NCBI RefSeq assembly: GCF_001653235.2
Contig: NC_035790.1
Span: 1,364,001-1,428,000 of the forward strand
Origin: Pochonia chlamydosporia 170
Taxonomy: Eukaryota > Ascomycota > Sordariomycetes > Hypocreales > Clavicipitaceae
Direction of reading: 5' to 3'
DNA length: 64,000 nt
The notes beneath the pieces are model-generated. The model ran no database searches. It saw only the letters and a program-made list of their open reading frames with translations, and was not told the DNA's origin. Shown piece by piece: positions 1-11,339 of this stretch. Within the stretch, counting starts at the first letter, position 1. Each line of letters starts with the position of its first letter. Made by a program: the position numbers and the translations under genes.

Positions 1-1477
1 AAATCATCCGGGATGGGTCGATGGCATCTCCATATCGCGAGTGGAGGATAATTGGAGCCGGCGATGCTGCGAACGGTGACCAGATTTGACCCCAAGACCC
101 CCAAGGAACAGATCAGCTAATAGCTACTGTGGATTCGGATGGAGGGTATTTCTGCAGCACGGGAGGTGCTAGTATTACGGCAGAAAAAAAATGCTTGGCA
201 CTGCGCATGATGGTTCTGGTACGAAGTTGAATGGCAAGGCGAAGTTGAGTCAATCAAGTCGAAGCTGTAAGCACCAGATGTTGGAAGCTTTGTGCCGTGT
301 CCTGGCCTGACACCATTGCTCCTTCCCAGGCTGAAAGGACCACATGCAGACTTTGTTTCAACCAAGCATCTTTCTCTCCACGCCAAACTACTATCGTAGG
401 CTCGCCGCCCTCCTTGCTTGTGTTTCGGCTTCATCGTCTCCTTTTGGCTGCCGCCCCCCCGGCGCCACCAAGATTTGTTTCTTCATCCCCTGTCAGATTC
501 TTGTTCAACTTTGCGCCAATACCGTCGATCCACTCCTTCCAAGCTGCTGCAAGGCGTTGCACGGCGCTCCAGAGCGGGCCTCTGCTCCAGAGCTCATAAC
601 GAACCCCCCTGAACTCTTCCCCATTCCGTTCTTAGTCCCTTGCCAGGCTGGAGACGCCGCCAAACTGGACTGGACTTGGCCTAACAAAGAAGACTGGATT
701 GACTTTGCCTTGCTCTCGTTGGTGGTACCGGTGGCACCAGTGGTGCTTGCCTCTGGTCTTTGGAAGTCGGTTCATCAGGCTTTACTTCCTCCCCTCCATG
801 GTTGACGCTGTCGAAGTCGAAGTGGTGTGCGGCTCGGCCCAGATGACTTGAATGGGAAAAAGAAAAGAACCACGAGACCGCATCTTGAATTAGTTCGCAT
901 ACAACCTCGCCACCTCACCTCTCCCATCTTTTGTCCTTTCAATCCTTTGATCATGAACTGTTTGTGCTGCTGCCGCCTTCTGCAACATTGACGTTTTTTT
1001 CCGGCGACGGGCATTGGACACCCTGGCAGATCGGCCAAGAAACCTCCCATCACCCTTTTCCCCGACATCACTTACTTGCGAACAACGCTCAGGAGATTGC
1101 GATCCATCTCACTGCTCTCCCACGTGGCCGCGCATTCTGGAATCCTTGTTTTTGCATAACAATCGAAGCTTCAGATCGGACCTGTACGATTACTTTACCT
1201 CATGGTGACTGGCAATTGAGAACAGCAGTTGCGCTCGTGGCCAGTGCAACCGTGCTTTGTTTGCAGCTGACCTCAAACTCCCGACAATTTTCCCTCGACG
1301 CCTTTTGAACAACTTTCCGTCATCCAGGGCTTGGGTTACACCAAGGGGCGCTGGGATACTTGAGGCACTTGACTTTGCTCCTGCGGTCGCCCGCCCCAGA
1401 ATTGCCGTCCAAAGCTTTTTACCAGACTTTGACCTCAACGAACGCCACTCTTCGCGCATTACGCTTCTTGGGGGGTC
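1..1477. other. Upstream region and probable 5' leader of the 888-aa gene
   Basis: No convincing gene is seen. Short open frames exist on both strands but are cysteine- and proline-rich, overlap one another and show no domain. The stretch from about 900 to 1477 is pyrimidine-rich, typical of a filamentous-fungal promoter and leader ahead of the ATG at 1478. Possible short upstream frames in the leader cannot be judged without transcripts. Confidence 0.5.
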
Positions 1478-4224
1478 ATGACAACCCACTCAACAGCCAA
1501 CAGTGGCCACAATGGTCGCCAAGATGGCTTTGCATCTGCGAATGTTTCCTACCGGCCGCAGCCAGGTTCGCCGACCTTGACAAACCCTGATATGATTCTG
1601 CCAGACTATGACGAACCCGAACCGCTTGACGAACGATCCCATTCGCCCTTGGTGATGTGGAATAATGCGCATACCTCCCACGACTTTCACGACTTCTCGC
1701 AGGCTGGTTATATTTCGGGACCGCTGCCACCCACTACGCCCATCATATACGGAAACGGCACGATGCTCTCAGACATTGGTGAGGTTACCGAGGTTGAGAG
1801 TACGGTGGGTGGCCACCGACCAAACCGGAATTCCTCTGGCCTCTCCGGTACCCCTAATACAGGCAGCGGCACTCCGCTACGCTCTTCGCCGACAATGGGG
1901 AAGAAGACGTTGAAAAAGAAACCTCATGCTATAACGAAACGCGAACGCCGCCTGTCGATTGAGTCCACAAGCTCTGTTGATACCATTGAAGGGCCACAGA
2001 CTGCCTTTGGCGACTTTGATGACTCGGTCAGTGTAGATGACAGTAATTTCCAGGGAGACGATGAGGAGAGTTTGGCGAGCGAGTTTGTGGATGAAACGTC
2101 CGTTCAAAACCCTAGCGCTGCGGTTATGCCGTCTGGTCAGGGACTGAATGAGGATAGGTTATCTACCGTTTCCTTAAGCAAACGAGCTGAACAGATTCTG
2201 GCTAATGCGAAACGTCGGCTAACGGTATGTAAGCCCAAGAAATGATTACATCGTCCTGATTGTACCATGGAAGCTTGGAGTGGTTTGCTAACACGGTGTA
2301 TTAGACCATGGAAGACAACCTGAACAGGGCCAGGACATTTAGCTATTCATCTGAAGGCTCGACGCCATCACCGGGTGCTCGACAGAATGGGTCTATTCGT
2401 GACAGAACACAGATGGTCACTCCAAGCCATTCAAGAAACGTGAGCGAAAATAGCCTACAAGGCGCTGGACGAACAGCCATGCTCCCGCAACGATCCGCCA
2501 GTGCACTTGGCGCGGCTGGGGGTTATCGCCAGCACTTGACATTGTCTCGAAGTGTGGATGGCTTGATGTCGAAGCACACTTCAAGTGCTCTCAAATCACC
2601 TCTTTACTCAATTGATTCGGCATTAGAACCGCTGGACGAGGATGACACCGCGCAGGAAGAGGACGACTTCAACTATACTGGCAGCCAAATTCGTGGATTA
2701 GGCAGTCCAACTTTTGGATCGCATATGGAAGCTGGTGTGACACGCTCCGCTTCTGCTGCGCAGATGCGAGATCTGCAGGACCAAATGCAGGGTCTCAAGG
2801 GGAAAATATCCAGTCTGCGACAGCAGGCGCAGGCAGACAGTATGAAGCGACGTAGCTTGCAGAGTTTAAGGGCTCCTAGCCCATTTACACATTCTAGATG
2901 GGACCAAGGATACACTAGTCCCACCCAGACAAACACGCCTGAAGTTGGAAGTCCTGTTTTGGTGAATCCGGTGAATGGAAACTCTGCAGGCTTCGACGAC
3001 AACAAGATCCAAGAAGAAACCACACAAGCGGAGCCACAACCACGGGATGAACAGAGTGCTGAATCTGCAGTGAACGGATCTCAGGAGCCTCGGGAGTCAC
3101 AAGACCCTTCCAAGCAGCAACAGTTGGTTGGAGCACCAGAGGAGGTTACGATGAACGGAGAACACAAGGCAGAGCCCCAAAATAATGCTAATGAGGAGGA
3201 GAAGGCCGATGATGATACTCATCGTGAAAATGGGGTTGCGCCGGAGACTTATCAGGAGGATCAAGACCAAGAAGACTTTGAGGATTACGTCAGTGAAAGC
3301 GGCGAGTCGCTCTACCACGATACCCACCAGGACCCTACCGACATTTCGCATGAAGATCGCGAGGATGCTTTTGACTATGAACATTTCTTTTTGCACTCTG
3401 CGATGGGTACTCTTAGCCGGCAGCGAATGGGCAGAAGCGACAGCATTAGCAGTGAAGGATCCCAAGATTCCGTGGAAACTACGCGCGGTCCAGCAATGAC
3501 ATATGCTCGACGGCCGAGTATTGATACCACCACCTCCATCGACACATTTGCAACCGCCAGGGAGGGCACTGAGAGCCGTAGCTCGATAGCTCGGTCGACG
3601 AGAACTAATGATGGATTTGTCACGCCCACGGTCAACTACGATGATGAGGACAGCTCGTCGATGACAACGAAACGGTCCGCATTTGGCGACTTTGGTCATC
3701 GCAATGGAAATAGAAGTGGAAGTGGCAGTGGCAGTGGCAGTGGGAGCGACTCCACGGGATATGATCAGAGGCACACTCGCCATAACTCAGTGATTCACCG
3801 ACCCATCAGTACAGGCACAGCGTCCATGTTGCATCGGCCGTCCGTTTCATCGTTTGAATCCACAGGAACGAACAGAAGTTTCCCACTTGTCAATAGAGTC
3901 AGGCTCAGTCAGGGAGCCCTGACTCCCAGTGGATCGCCAGACAACCAGCTGAAACAAGTTGCCGAATCGCTCATGAACGAAACAACAAGCATGTATGACA
4001 GGGATAGTTCCGGCAGCGGGCCGCAATCGCCTGCCATACAAACACTCTCACGAGAAGACCAGATGTTGGTGGAACAAGTCGTCGCGAGCCTGGGACGATG
4101 CGTTTTGGGTTTGAGCGAAGCCACGCGTCTCGGTACCGGGAACCACAACGAGTACAGAGAGAGGATTGAGGCGGCCCGGAAGATGCTCGAGAGTATCGGG
4201 GATCGAGCACCAATGGCGCCATAG
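1478..4224 (+). CDS. Fungal-specific low-complexity protein, 888 aa, function unknown
   Basis: Two coding exons, 1478-2224 and 2305-4224, are joined across an 80-nt intron (GTATGT donor, TTAG acceptor, phase 0). Splicing makes a continuous 888-residue product. I do not recognise a catalytic domain. The protein is Ser/Thr-, Gly- and acidic-rich and probably mostly disordered. Just before the intron is a basic helix (SKRAEQILANAKRRL). A short coiled coil lies near residues 403-438 (core LQDQMQGLKGKISSLRQQAQ) and is followed by a Ser/Pro stretch. A run of Ser-Gly repeats is encoded at about 3715-3750. The C-terminus has a helical segment (about residues 825-880) with conserved-looking hydrophobics. 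Such layout fits a scaffold or a cell-polarity/septum protein, but that is inference only. The start is the first ATG of the frame after the CT-rich leader. Confidence 0.85.
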
Positions 4225-4932
4225 ATACCATTTATTTTGTTTTCATATATCCACGATGCTGATGAAATGATTGTTTCGGGAGTTGAAATGGGGACAGATT
4301 ATCACATGGGCGGCAGACGATTGCAGTTTTGAAGCAGGTGGCCGATGGCCAATTTCCCCTTTCCTCTGACGATGGATACTTTTTTCTTCTTCTCTTTTGA
4401 TTAATGGTTGCATTTTCCGATACCCTTCTTGTATTTGTGTCCAGCAGGGGACAGCAAAATTTTATATGACATGGAATAGTGTACATAGTGATAGTAGAAA
4501 TTACACCGTATTTACGACGAGTCTTTAAACGGAAACGGAAAACACCAGAACTCAAACTACATGTATAAACCCGTAAAAAGGTGCCATAAGGAATCGCCTC
4601 CGTATGTTTCATAGCTGCCGTATGAGGCCAGTGTCTACGTGTCGTGCAACGCGAGATGCCACCTTGTTGTGGTTCAGCCAACCTGTCCTCACATGCAAAT
4701 CCCCCCTTCACCCAATGATCCCCATCACATCCCCAAACCAACCAACCACACCCCCAACCCAACCCAACGCGCCAAATCCGCATCCACCAGAACCAGGCCA
4801 GATGCTTATCGATCGCGCCAGGGTCCCTTAATTTTTTTCCCCCTTCCCTCCCAAACCGCAAAAACAACCACCATAAACTTCAACCGTCCTCTTTTACGAT
4901 ACCGACAAAACGGCCCATTCAACGGGCAAACA
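4225..4932. other. Intergenic: 3' region of the 888-aa gene and promoter of the Apq12-like gene
   Basis: No gene seen. The left part is AT-richer and looks like a 3' untranslated region. The right part from about 4700 is very C-rich (repeated CCAACC/CCCAA) and leads into the next gene. The frame of the next gene stays open upstream to 4639, but the family's N-terminus fits the ATG at 4933. Confidence 0.5.
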
Positions 4933-5454
4933 ATGGACGCATCCCTAACGTCCCGCCTCCTAACCGAACTCCTGCCCCCGGACCTCGCCCTCTCCGTGCG
5001 AACCCACCTCCTCAACCCCCGCGCCCCCTTCCAAATCTACAAACAAGCCGCCCTCGCACAGCTGCAAACATGGCTGTCCTCCCTGGCGCCATACCTCCAA
5101 CCGCTGGCGGATAGGCTCTTCGCGCTGGTCGTCGAGAACCAGGGGATAACGGGGTTCGTGGTGCTACTGTGTCTGATGACGGCCGTGGTGGTGATTATGA
5201 ACTGGATACGACGGCTGGTGATGTGGTGGACGCGTCTGGTGCTGCGGCTGGTGTTTTGGAGCGCGGCGGTCGTGGTGCTGGCGTGGGTGTGGGATCGAGG
5301 CGTCGTGGAGAGTGCGAGGGACGTGGTGGTTCTGGCGAGCAAGGTGCTTGGGTATTTGGCGGTTTTGAAGGATTTTTGGTGGCAGGAGTATGAGCGGTAT
5401 GAGGCTAGGGAGGGGAGGGATACGGGCTATGGGAGGGGGAGACGGGCGAGGTGA
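4933..5454 (+). CDS. APQ12: Apq12-like nuclear pore assembly/biogenesis protein
   Basis: Single-exon gene of 173 aa. The ATG at 4933 is chosen over an in-frame ATG at 4639 because the upstream extension is proline/asparagine-rich leader sequence and the Apq12 family starts close to this point. The N-terminal 65 residues are amphipathic helices; two hydrophobic segments follow at about 72-91 and 101-121, then a short basic tail ending in GRGRRAR. Size, membrane topology and fungal distribution fit the Apq12 family (nuclear pore assembly and biogenesis), small ER/nuclear-envelope proteins that in yeast affect membrane fluidity, pore insertion and mRNA export. No catalytic residues are expected. 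Its 3' end is only 150 bp from the convergent GPN3 gene, so the transcripts may overlap. Confidence 0.75.
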   Translation: MDASLTSRLLTELLPPDLALSVRTHLLNPRAPFQIYKQAALAQLQTWLSSLAPYLQPLADRLFALVVENQGITGFVVLLCLMTAVVVIMNWIRRLVMWWTRLVLRLVFWSAAVVVLAWVWDRGVVESARDVVVLASKVLGYLAVLKDFWWQEYERYEAREGRDTGYGRGRRAR

Positions 5455-5604
5455 TGGAATTTGGACTTGGCGTTTATGTTTTTTTATGAGGATACCTTGG
5501 ATTATGATTCAGTTCACTGGGGATAGGATGGACATGTACTTTTTGATTCTATTCATGGGCCTATATAACGCCGTCGCTATGCGGATATAAATGCAGAATA
5601 AGAG

Positions 5605-6608
5605 CTACTCCTGGTCATCGGGCTCGTCTTCGTCGTTTGGTTCGTGCGGATCCTGCGCCTCGTGGAACTGGATACAGTCGTCTATGTAGCTTAGGATGGC
5701 GCCTACGCTGTCCTCGTTTGTCACATCTAGTTTGAGATAGTTGATCATGCTGAAGCTTTCAATCAGTCCTGCTACGGCGCGGTTCAGCCGTCGGAAACTG
5801 GCGCCCTTCATAATTTGCTCGCTTTCATCTGGTCGTCGCGACTCGTCGTCCTCTTCGGAAGGGCCGGTGACTCGCCTTGCGCGTTCCATGGGGTCGTCTT
5901 CCAGGAGGCCCATGTCCGGTGTGAGGAAGCGCTTCAGATCCTTCTTCTTGACTTGGTCCTTTACAAGGTCCATTTTGGACAGGACGTTGATGTGGGGGAC
6001 TTCAAGCATGAGCATGGCGCTCATGGCGCTGAGCGTTCCAGCGAAGAACTTGGCGCGGTCGACGACAAAGGTCGCTTCGAGGAGGTACACGGCTGCCATG
6101 CGGATGTCCAGCGATCCCGGTTGCGAGAGATATTTCATGAGTGTGGGCAGGATGGGGATGTGGGTGTACAGCTCGATCTGGCCGGGCATGTCGATGATGA
6201 TGAGGTACTCTTCCGTCAAGTTGTCGAGCGCCTCGGTGAGCCAGTCCAGATTCTCCATGAGGAACTCGAAGCAGTATATTAGGCCGCCGTTGGGGCCGAG
6301 GCCGACTTCCTCCATGGCGTCTTTGAGTGAGATGAGCTCCTTGATGTCCAGGTCGGGCGTGTGCTCGAATGTTTCGGCGGCGGGGTCGAGGTTTACGTAG
6401 AAGGCGGAGCGGCGGTTGAGCTGGAGATGGGTTATGAGGGCGGCGCAAAAGGTAGACTGGGGGTATAGCGTGGTTGGTTAGTGTTTGATGTTTGGTAATG
6501 GCGGTTTTGTCGAGATAGCTCGCATCATGGGGAGTTGAAGTTGATTGCTGGGTTTCTCACCTTGCCCGCCCCCGCGGGGCCCATGATCATGGCACCGAAC
6601 TTGCTCAT
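5605..6608 (-). CDS. GPN3: GPN-loop GTPase 3 (Gpn3), RNA polymerase II assembly factor
   Basis: Minus strand, two coding exons: 6608-6561 (16 codons) and 6456-5605, with a 104-nt intron (GTGAGA donor, CAG acceptor), giving 299 aa. The intron splits the P-loop: exon 1 ends GPAGAGK and exon 2 starts STF. Other GTPase landmarks are the GPN loop (GLGPNGG, GPN at 70-72), G3 DMPGQ (105-109) and G4 SKMD (176-179). The C-terminus is acidic (DEDEPDDQE). The Gpn family forms GTPase dimers that help assemble RNA polymerase II and import it into the nucleus. The product is assigned to Gpn3 rather than Gpn1 or Gpn2 by its length and by the MSKFGAMIMGPAGAGKST start, which is typical of Gpn3. A gene caller that misses the 48-nt first exon would lose the P-loop and mis-start at an internal Met. 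Confidence 0.93.
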
Positions 6609-8446
6609 AGTGAAGCCTGACGCCGTGTTATTCCAGCTCGGAGGAGGCCAGAGGCTGTGTTCTTTCTTGCCGTCTGAAGCTCTGCTCTTGGGTGATGGGG
6701 AGGGCGTATGTGGTTGTGGTTGATGCTCTGAGTTGGACAATTTTTTTCTGGAGCTGCCAGCCCACCAGTTCGCCCACAACGGCAGAAGCTTGGCTTGACG
6801 TATGAAGTCGGTATGAATTTGATGGTGGGGTTCGTCGAGCCGAGTCTGCCAGACCTTGACGGCATGGTTTGGTGGGTCAGGCGAAAGCGGTCGTTCAATA
6901 CTCGTACCAGACTGGCTTAGGTCATCCAGCTCACCGCCCGTCAGAGTAGACCAAGACGCTTACGGGAGCCAGGCGGGACATGGAGTCAAAATTCGGCGTG
7001 GGGACAGAGACCTTCAAACCTTGGGCACGGAATACTGGAGACCCAGAAGACTCAAATTCATCAGACTTCAGCCTTTTTTCATTTACACTTCAGAATTGCT
7101 AGATTAGACTCGGGACGTGCCTGCAGGACAAAAGCCGGCAGTGCCTGAGCACCGACCAGGCACATGGAGCCAGTTTTGAAATTGAACACCGCCCGGTGTG
7201 TGCGCGTGTGTGTGTCTCAAATCTAGCAGTTTTCCATTCCAAGGGCCGAAAGCAGACCAGTATCGTAGAAACCAAACCACCGAGTTGCCGACAAATTGAC
7301 AATGCCAGTGTGGTCGTGCACAATACATGTTTGCGTTGTTCAGAGCGCAGTATTTGTATTCAAGGTTAACTGCAATGCCGAGCGGTCTGGTCGGAACAAT
7401 AGTAAATGGAGCGGGTGTCGGTGATCGAGCAAGTCGGAGAAACTATTGCGACAAAAAATGGGCAACAGACCAGTCAAACACGTTGTGCATCTGCGTGAAG
7501 ACACTGGGGCAGCCCGCCCCCAAAGGATTGTACTGGTATTGGATTGGATTGGATTCATGTTCGGTGATGAGACGCTGCAGCCAAGGGGGCTTCGCACATT
7601 GGCTGGTCTCAGACGGAGCAAGCAGTGAGATGAGAACAAGAACTGCTCAATACATTTGATGTTCCATGTGCCATCTCCAGCCAAGACAGGGGGAGACGTG
7701 CAGCAACTGGAGACGCTCACTCGACGCCGCCGACGCTCACTGGCTCCGAGATGGCGCAATTTGGTCCGAAAAGGTGGCGGCCCTCGCTGCCCCTCATCGC
7801 ATCCGGCCACGGGGGTTCCTGGGGACAGTAATCTGTTAGGTGTCGTATTCGGGGGTACGTCGAGATGTTTGTGAAATATGCGAGTAATTCGGGTACTTCT
7901 CGTGCCCTCCACTATCTGTGCCTTGTGCCGATACCATGCCGCTCTCGCCCTCGCCCTGCCATTTCGTGCCAGTTGAGACCAAGGCCGTGCCAATTTTTTT
8001 TTTGCTGGGCTGCCCCTCCAACCACCATCTGGTCTCGCTCAGCGTGCAACTCAGAAACGCCCCCCTCTGAAAAATGACGGCTTAAAACCTCTCCGCCTTT
8101 CCTTTCTCTTCCTTTCTGTCTTACAACAATTCCCCTCCTCATCCTGTCATCATTTTTGAGTATCACCTCGCAGTGGTATGTATACCTGATCAATTGCATT
8201 GCTGCCTAATATATTGCAGCTCGTCCTACCCCAAGAACACTTTTGTCGCTGACCTTTTCTTTTCCTATTCGCAGCTACCCTCTTCCGGCCCGTTGTCGAA
8301 AGTCACACAGACCAACTCGTCCGGCCAACTGTTGAATTTCCTGGCCTCAGCACATTCACAGCCCTTTTAAAGCATCCCTTCTGCCTTGCTTGCTTGCTTC
8401 TTCTCTTCACTTCCTCATCCCTCATCCCTTCATACTCACACACAAA
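6609..8446. promoter_or_regulatory. Divergent intergenic region between GPN3 and SAM synthetase
   Basis: About 1.8 kb carrying two divergent promoters. No gene is supported; open frames here are short and lack domains. The right half becomes pyrimidine-rich from about 8080 (CCTTTCC/CTTCC runs) to the ATG at 8447, usual for strongly expressed fungal genes. Confidence 0.55.
8176..8219 (+). other. Candidate 5' UTR intron of the SAM synthetase gene
   Basis: A GTATGT donor at 8176, a CTGAT-like branch site near 8186 and a TTGCAG acceptor ending at 8219 would make a 44-nt intron in the leader. It is at the lower limit for fungal introns, so the call is tentative. Confidence 0.3.
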
Positions 8447-9829
8447 ATGCCTGGCGTCAACGGTACCAACGGATCGTCCCCTCAGGGCACCTTCCTCTTC
8501 ACAGTAAGTGAATATGATCCAGCGCAGAGGTCGAAAAAGGCCCTCGCTGCGAGAGTACAAAACTCGTAGCGCGCAGAAGAACACCACGCAATTCGTGACA
8601 ATTCGCTGACGCACCATGACAGTCCGAGTCCGTCGGTGAGGGTCACCCCGACAAGATCGCCGATCAGGTCTCTGATGCTATCCTCGACGCCTGCTTGGCC
8701 GAGGATCCCCTCTCCAAGGTCGCTTGCGAGACCGCCACCAAGACTGGTATGGTCATGGTTTTCGGTGAAATCACCACCAAGGCCAAGCTCGACTACCAGA
8801 AGATTGTCCGTGACGCCGTCAAGGGCATTGGCTACGATGACTCTGAGAAGGGCTTCGACTACAAGACCTTGAACTTGCTCGTCGCCATCGAGCAGCAGTC
8901 CCCCGACATTGCTCAGGGTCTGCACTACGAGGAGGCTCTTGAGAAGCTCGGCGCTGGTGACCAGGGTATCATGTTCGGTTATGCCACTGACGAGACCCCT
9001 GAGCTGTTCCCCCTCACCCTCCAGCTCGCTCACAAGCTCAACGCTGCCATGTCTGCTGCCCGCCGTGACGGATCTCTGCCCTGGCTGCGACCCGACACCA
9101 AGACCCAGGTCACCGTCGAGTACAAGCACGACAACGGCGCTGTTGTCCCCATCCGTGTCCACACTGTTGTCGTGTCTGCTCAGCACTCTCCCGACATCAC
9201 CACCGAGGAGCTCCGCAAGCAGATTCTCGAGAACATCATCAAGAAGACCATCCCCGCCAAGTACCTCGACGACAACACCATCTACCACGTGAGTTTTCCT
9301 TGGACGCACAACTGCCTCGAGCTGTTTTTTCTCTTCTTCGTAACTCTGTGGCTAACTGACTCTTTAGATCCAACCCTCTGGTCTCTTCATCATTGGTGGT
9401 CCCCAGGGTGACGCTGGTCTTACTGGCCGTAAGATCATTGTCGACACCTACGGTGGCTGGGGTGCCCACGGTGGCGGTGCCTTCTCCGGAAAGGACTTCT
9501 CCAAGGTCGATCGTTCCGCCGCCTATGTCGGTCGCTGGATCGCCAAGTCTCTGGTCAACGCCGGCCTTGCCCGTCGTGCTCTTGTCCAGCTCTCTTACGC
9601 CATTGGTGTTGCCGAACCCCTGTCCATCTATGTCGACACCTACGGCACCTCTGAACGAACCTCGGACGAGCTCGTCGAGATTATCCGCAACAACTTTGAC
9701 CTGCGACCCGGCGTCATTGTTCGTGAGCTCAACCTGGACCGCCCCATCTACCTTCAGACTGCCAAGAACGGTCACTTCGGTACCAACCAGTCATTCACCT
9801 GGGAGCAGCCTAAGCAGCTCAAGTTCTAA
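8447..9829 (+). CDS. S-adenosylmethionine synthetase (methionine adenosyltransferase)
   Basis: Three coding exons, 8447-8503, 8623-9288 and 9368-9829, with introns of 119 and 79 nt (GTAAGT and GTGAGT donors), give 394 aa, the usual length. The enzyme makes S-adenosylmethionine from methionine and ATP, releasing phosphate and pyrophosphate, in the cytosol. Family motifs are intact: GEGHPDK (about 24-30, ATP/Mg binding), GAGDQG (about 129-134) and the Gly-rich [13 protein letters not shown] loop (about 251-263) right after the second splice site. Codon use is strongly biased to C-ending codons (CTC, GTC, AAG), unlike most neighbours, which implies high expression. The short first exon encodes only the 19-residue N-terminal tail. 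The large downstream gap separates it from the next gene. Confidence 0.97.
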
Positions 9830-10800
9830 GTTGCTCTCTCAGCATCCTAGGACAATGTATGGAGGGAATTCAACAAGCCCTCTATTTATCGCTTATCCAA
9901 TCTTACGATGTGTTATAATCGGCATTTTCATGCACACTCTGGCGGCGTACGGTTCTCAACGAAACCATGTAATCTCCCCACACGGGACGTGGGGATGGGC
10001 GGTTTCTGGCATATAATTCCATTTTAACTTTTTTTTTTGGTTTTCTGAAAACTCTTTTCCTTTGTTGTTACGAAAAACACTTTTCATGATATACTGGGAC
10101 GGAGTGGCGGCGTCTTTCAACAAAGACACTTATGGGACACACCTGCATTTGTGAGGCGAAAGCAAATCGTCAAAAAGAGACTTGCATTATGATACCCCTA
10201 CTCAGGGCAAAACTTTAGAGAAGCGTGCTTACCGGCGTTTGGGGGACTGAAGAAGAACTTCAACATCTTTTTATTCCCCGTGTTTCTCTGGCCGAGCTTG
10301 TGCAAGTCAGTCAGTCGTACGGGCAGCAATGGGAATTTCGGAGGAGAGGGCTGCAATTTACCATTGGACGGGGGAAGATAGACAAGCAAGGAGATCTTGC
10401 TGCGGCTGTGATAGATAGACAGCTAGAGACCAAGAAACACCAGATGAGGGAACTTTGCGTTTGCACCATGACCATGTGAGATGTAAAGACTCTAATCGGC
10501 AGTCTGTTGGGTCATTATGTGACCTGATATGGGAAGACATGAATGTGTCGCTGTAGTGTGATGACTGCAGCGGTGACTGTAGGTTATTCCACTCATCATT
10601 TTGAATCTATAGAAGGTGCGGTTGTGGTTGCTCGAGTGGGTGCATTTCGATGAGCTTGCTAGTAGGTTTACAGTTTGTGGTAAAAGTATTTGCCTGTAAC
10701 TTGACGATACGCTAGCACAATTAATATTCTCTGATGTACAAGGCAAGGCGATACATTTTACGTGTTTTGATATTATTGACTGCTACTGGTCATGAAATGC
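9830..10800. other. 3' flank of SAM synthetase; no gene seen
   Basis: The first few hundred bases are likely 3' UTR and terminator (T-run near 10028-10038). The rest is AT-moderate sequence with no supported open frame. It begins the 12-kb gene-poor tract. Confidence 0.5.
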
Positions 10801-10834
10801 AATTCTGTAGAGTCATGTAACCCTCTGCTGCTGG

Positions 10835-11335
10835 GTTTGCAATCGCCATTACAATGCAGGTAATATCTATGGTGAATTTTTTTATGCCAAATGTGAGTAC
10901 CTAGGTAGCTCTATTGTTGGAATGGTTGGCTGAGCTTGTATTATCTTCCTACGATACATGTATTGTATGTTGTACTGTGAAGACGCACCCATTTCCCTCT
11001 ACGAAGTTTTGCAATCGCCATTGCAATGCAGATAGTATCTATAGTCAATTATTTGTGTCAAGTGTGCGTAGCTCTATTGTTGGAACAGTTGGCTTCGTTT
11101 GTGTTGGCTTCCTACGACATATGTATGATATGTTATATTGTACAGCCGTATTTTCCTCTGGTGCTGAGTTTGCATTATCGTGCTGCTGTATATATATCAT
11201 ATGTCATACTGTAATACTGTAAGGACACATCTCTCTTCCCGCTGCAAAGTTTGCAATCGCCACTGCAATACAGAGAGCATCTATACAAAAAATTTTTCAT
11301 GCTAAACGTGAGTGCCTCTATTGTTGGGAAGGGTA
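10835..11335. repeat. Divergent tandem repeat, three main units
   Basis: Three diverged copies begin with a shared core TTTGCAATCGCCAYTRCAAT at about 10836, 11008 and 11250, followed by a similar trailer: RTATCTAT, then an AT-rich spacer, ATGYYAAAYGTGAGT or similar, and CTCTATTGTTGGAA. Copies 1 and 2 also share the segment GGTTGGCT ... TCCTACGA ... TGTATG. Spacing is about 170 and 240 bp; a partial fourth core (GAGTTTGCATTATCG) near 11166 explains the longer second period. Function is unknown; this is not a known element to me. Confidence 0.75.
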
Positions 11336-11339
11336 GCGT

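Noticed and set aside
3097..3783. 228-codon open frame on the minus strand
   Set aside because: It lies antisense inside the 888-aa gene and arises from its repetitive codon use; no start context, domain or splice pattern.
4232..4867. 211-codon open frame on the minus strand
   Set aside because: It lies in the 3' flank of one gene and the promoter of the next; the composition is not protein-like and no domain is visible.
4639..4932. N-terminal extension of the Apq12-like protein
   Set aside because: In frame, but Pro/Asn-rich, C-rich DNA typical of a leader; the family starts near 4933.
8482..9309. 275-codon open frame antisense to SAM synthetase
   Set aside because: A shadow caused by the strong C-ending codon bias of the sense gene; it ignores the sense introns.
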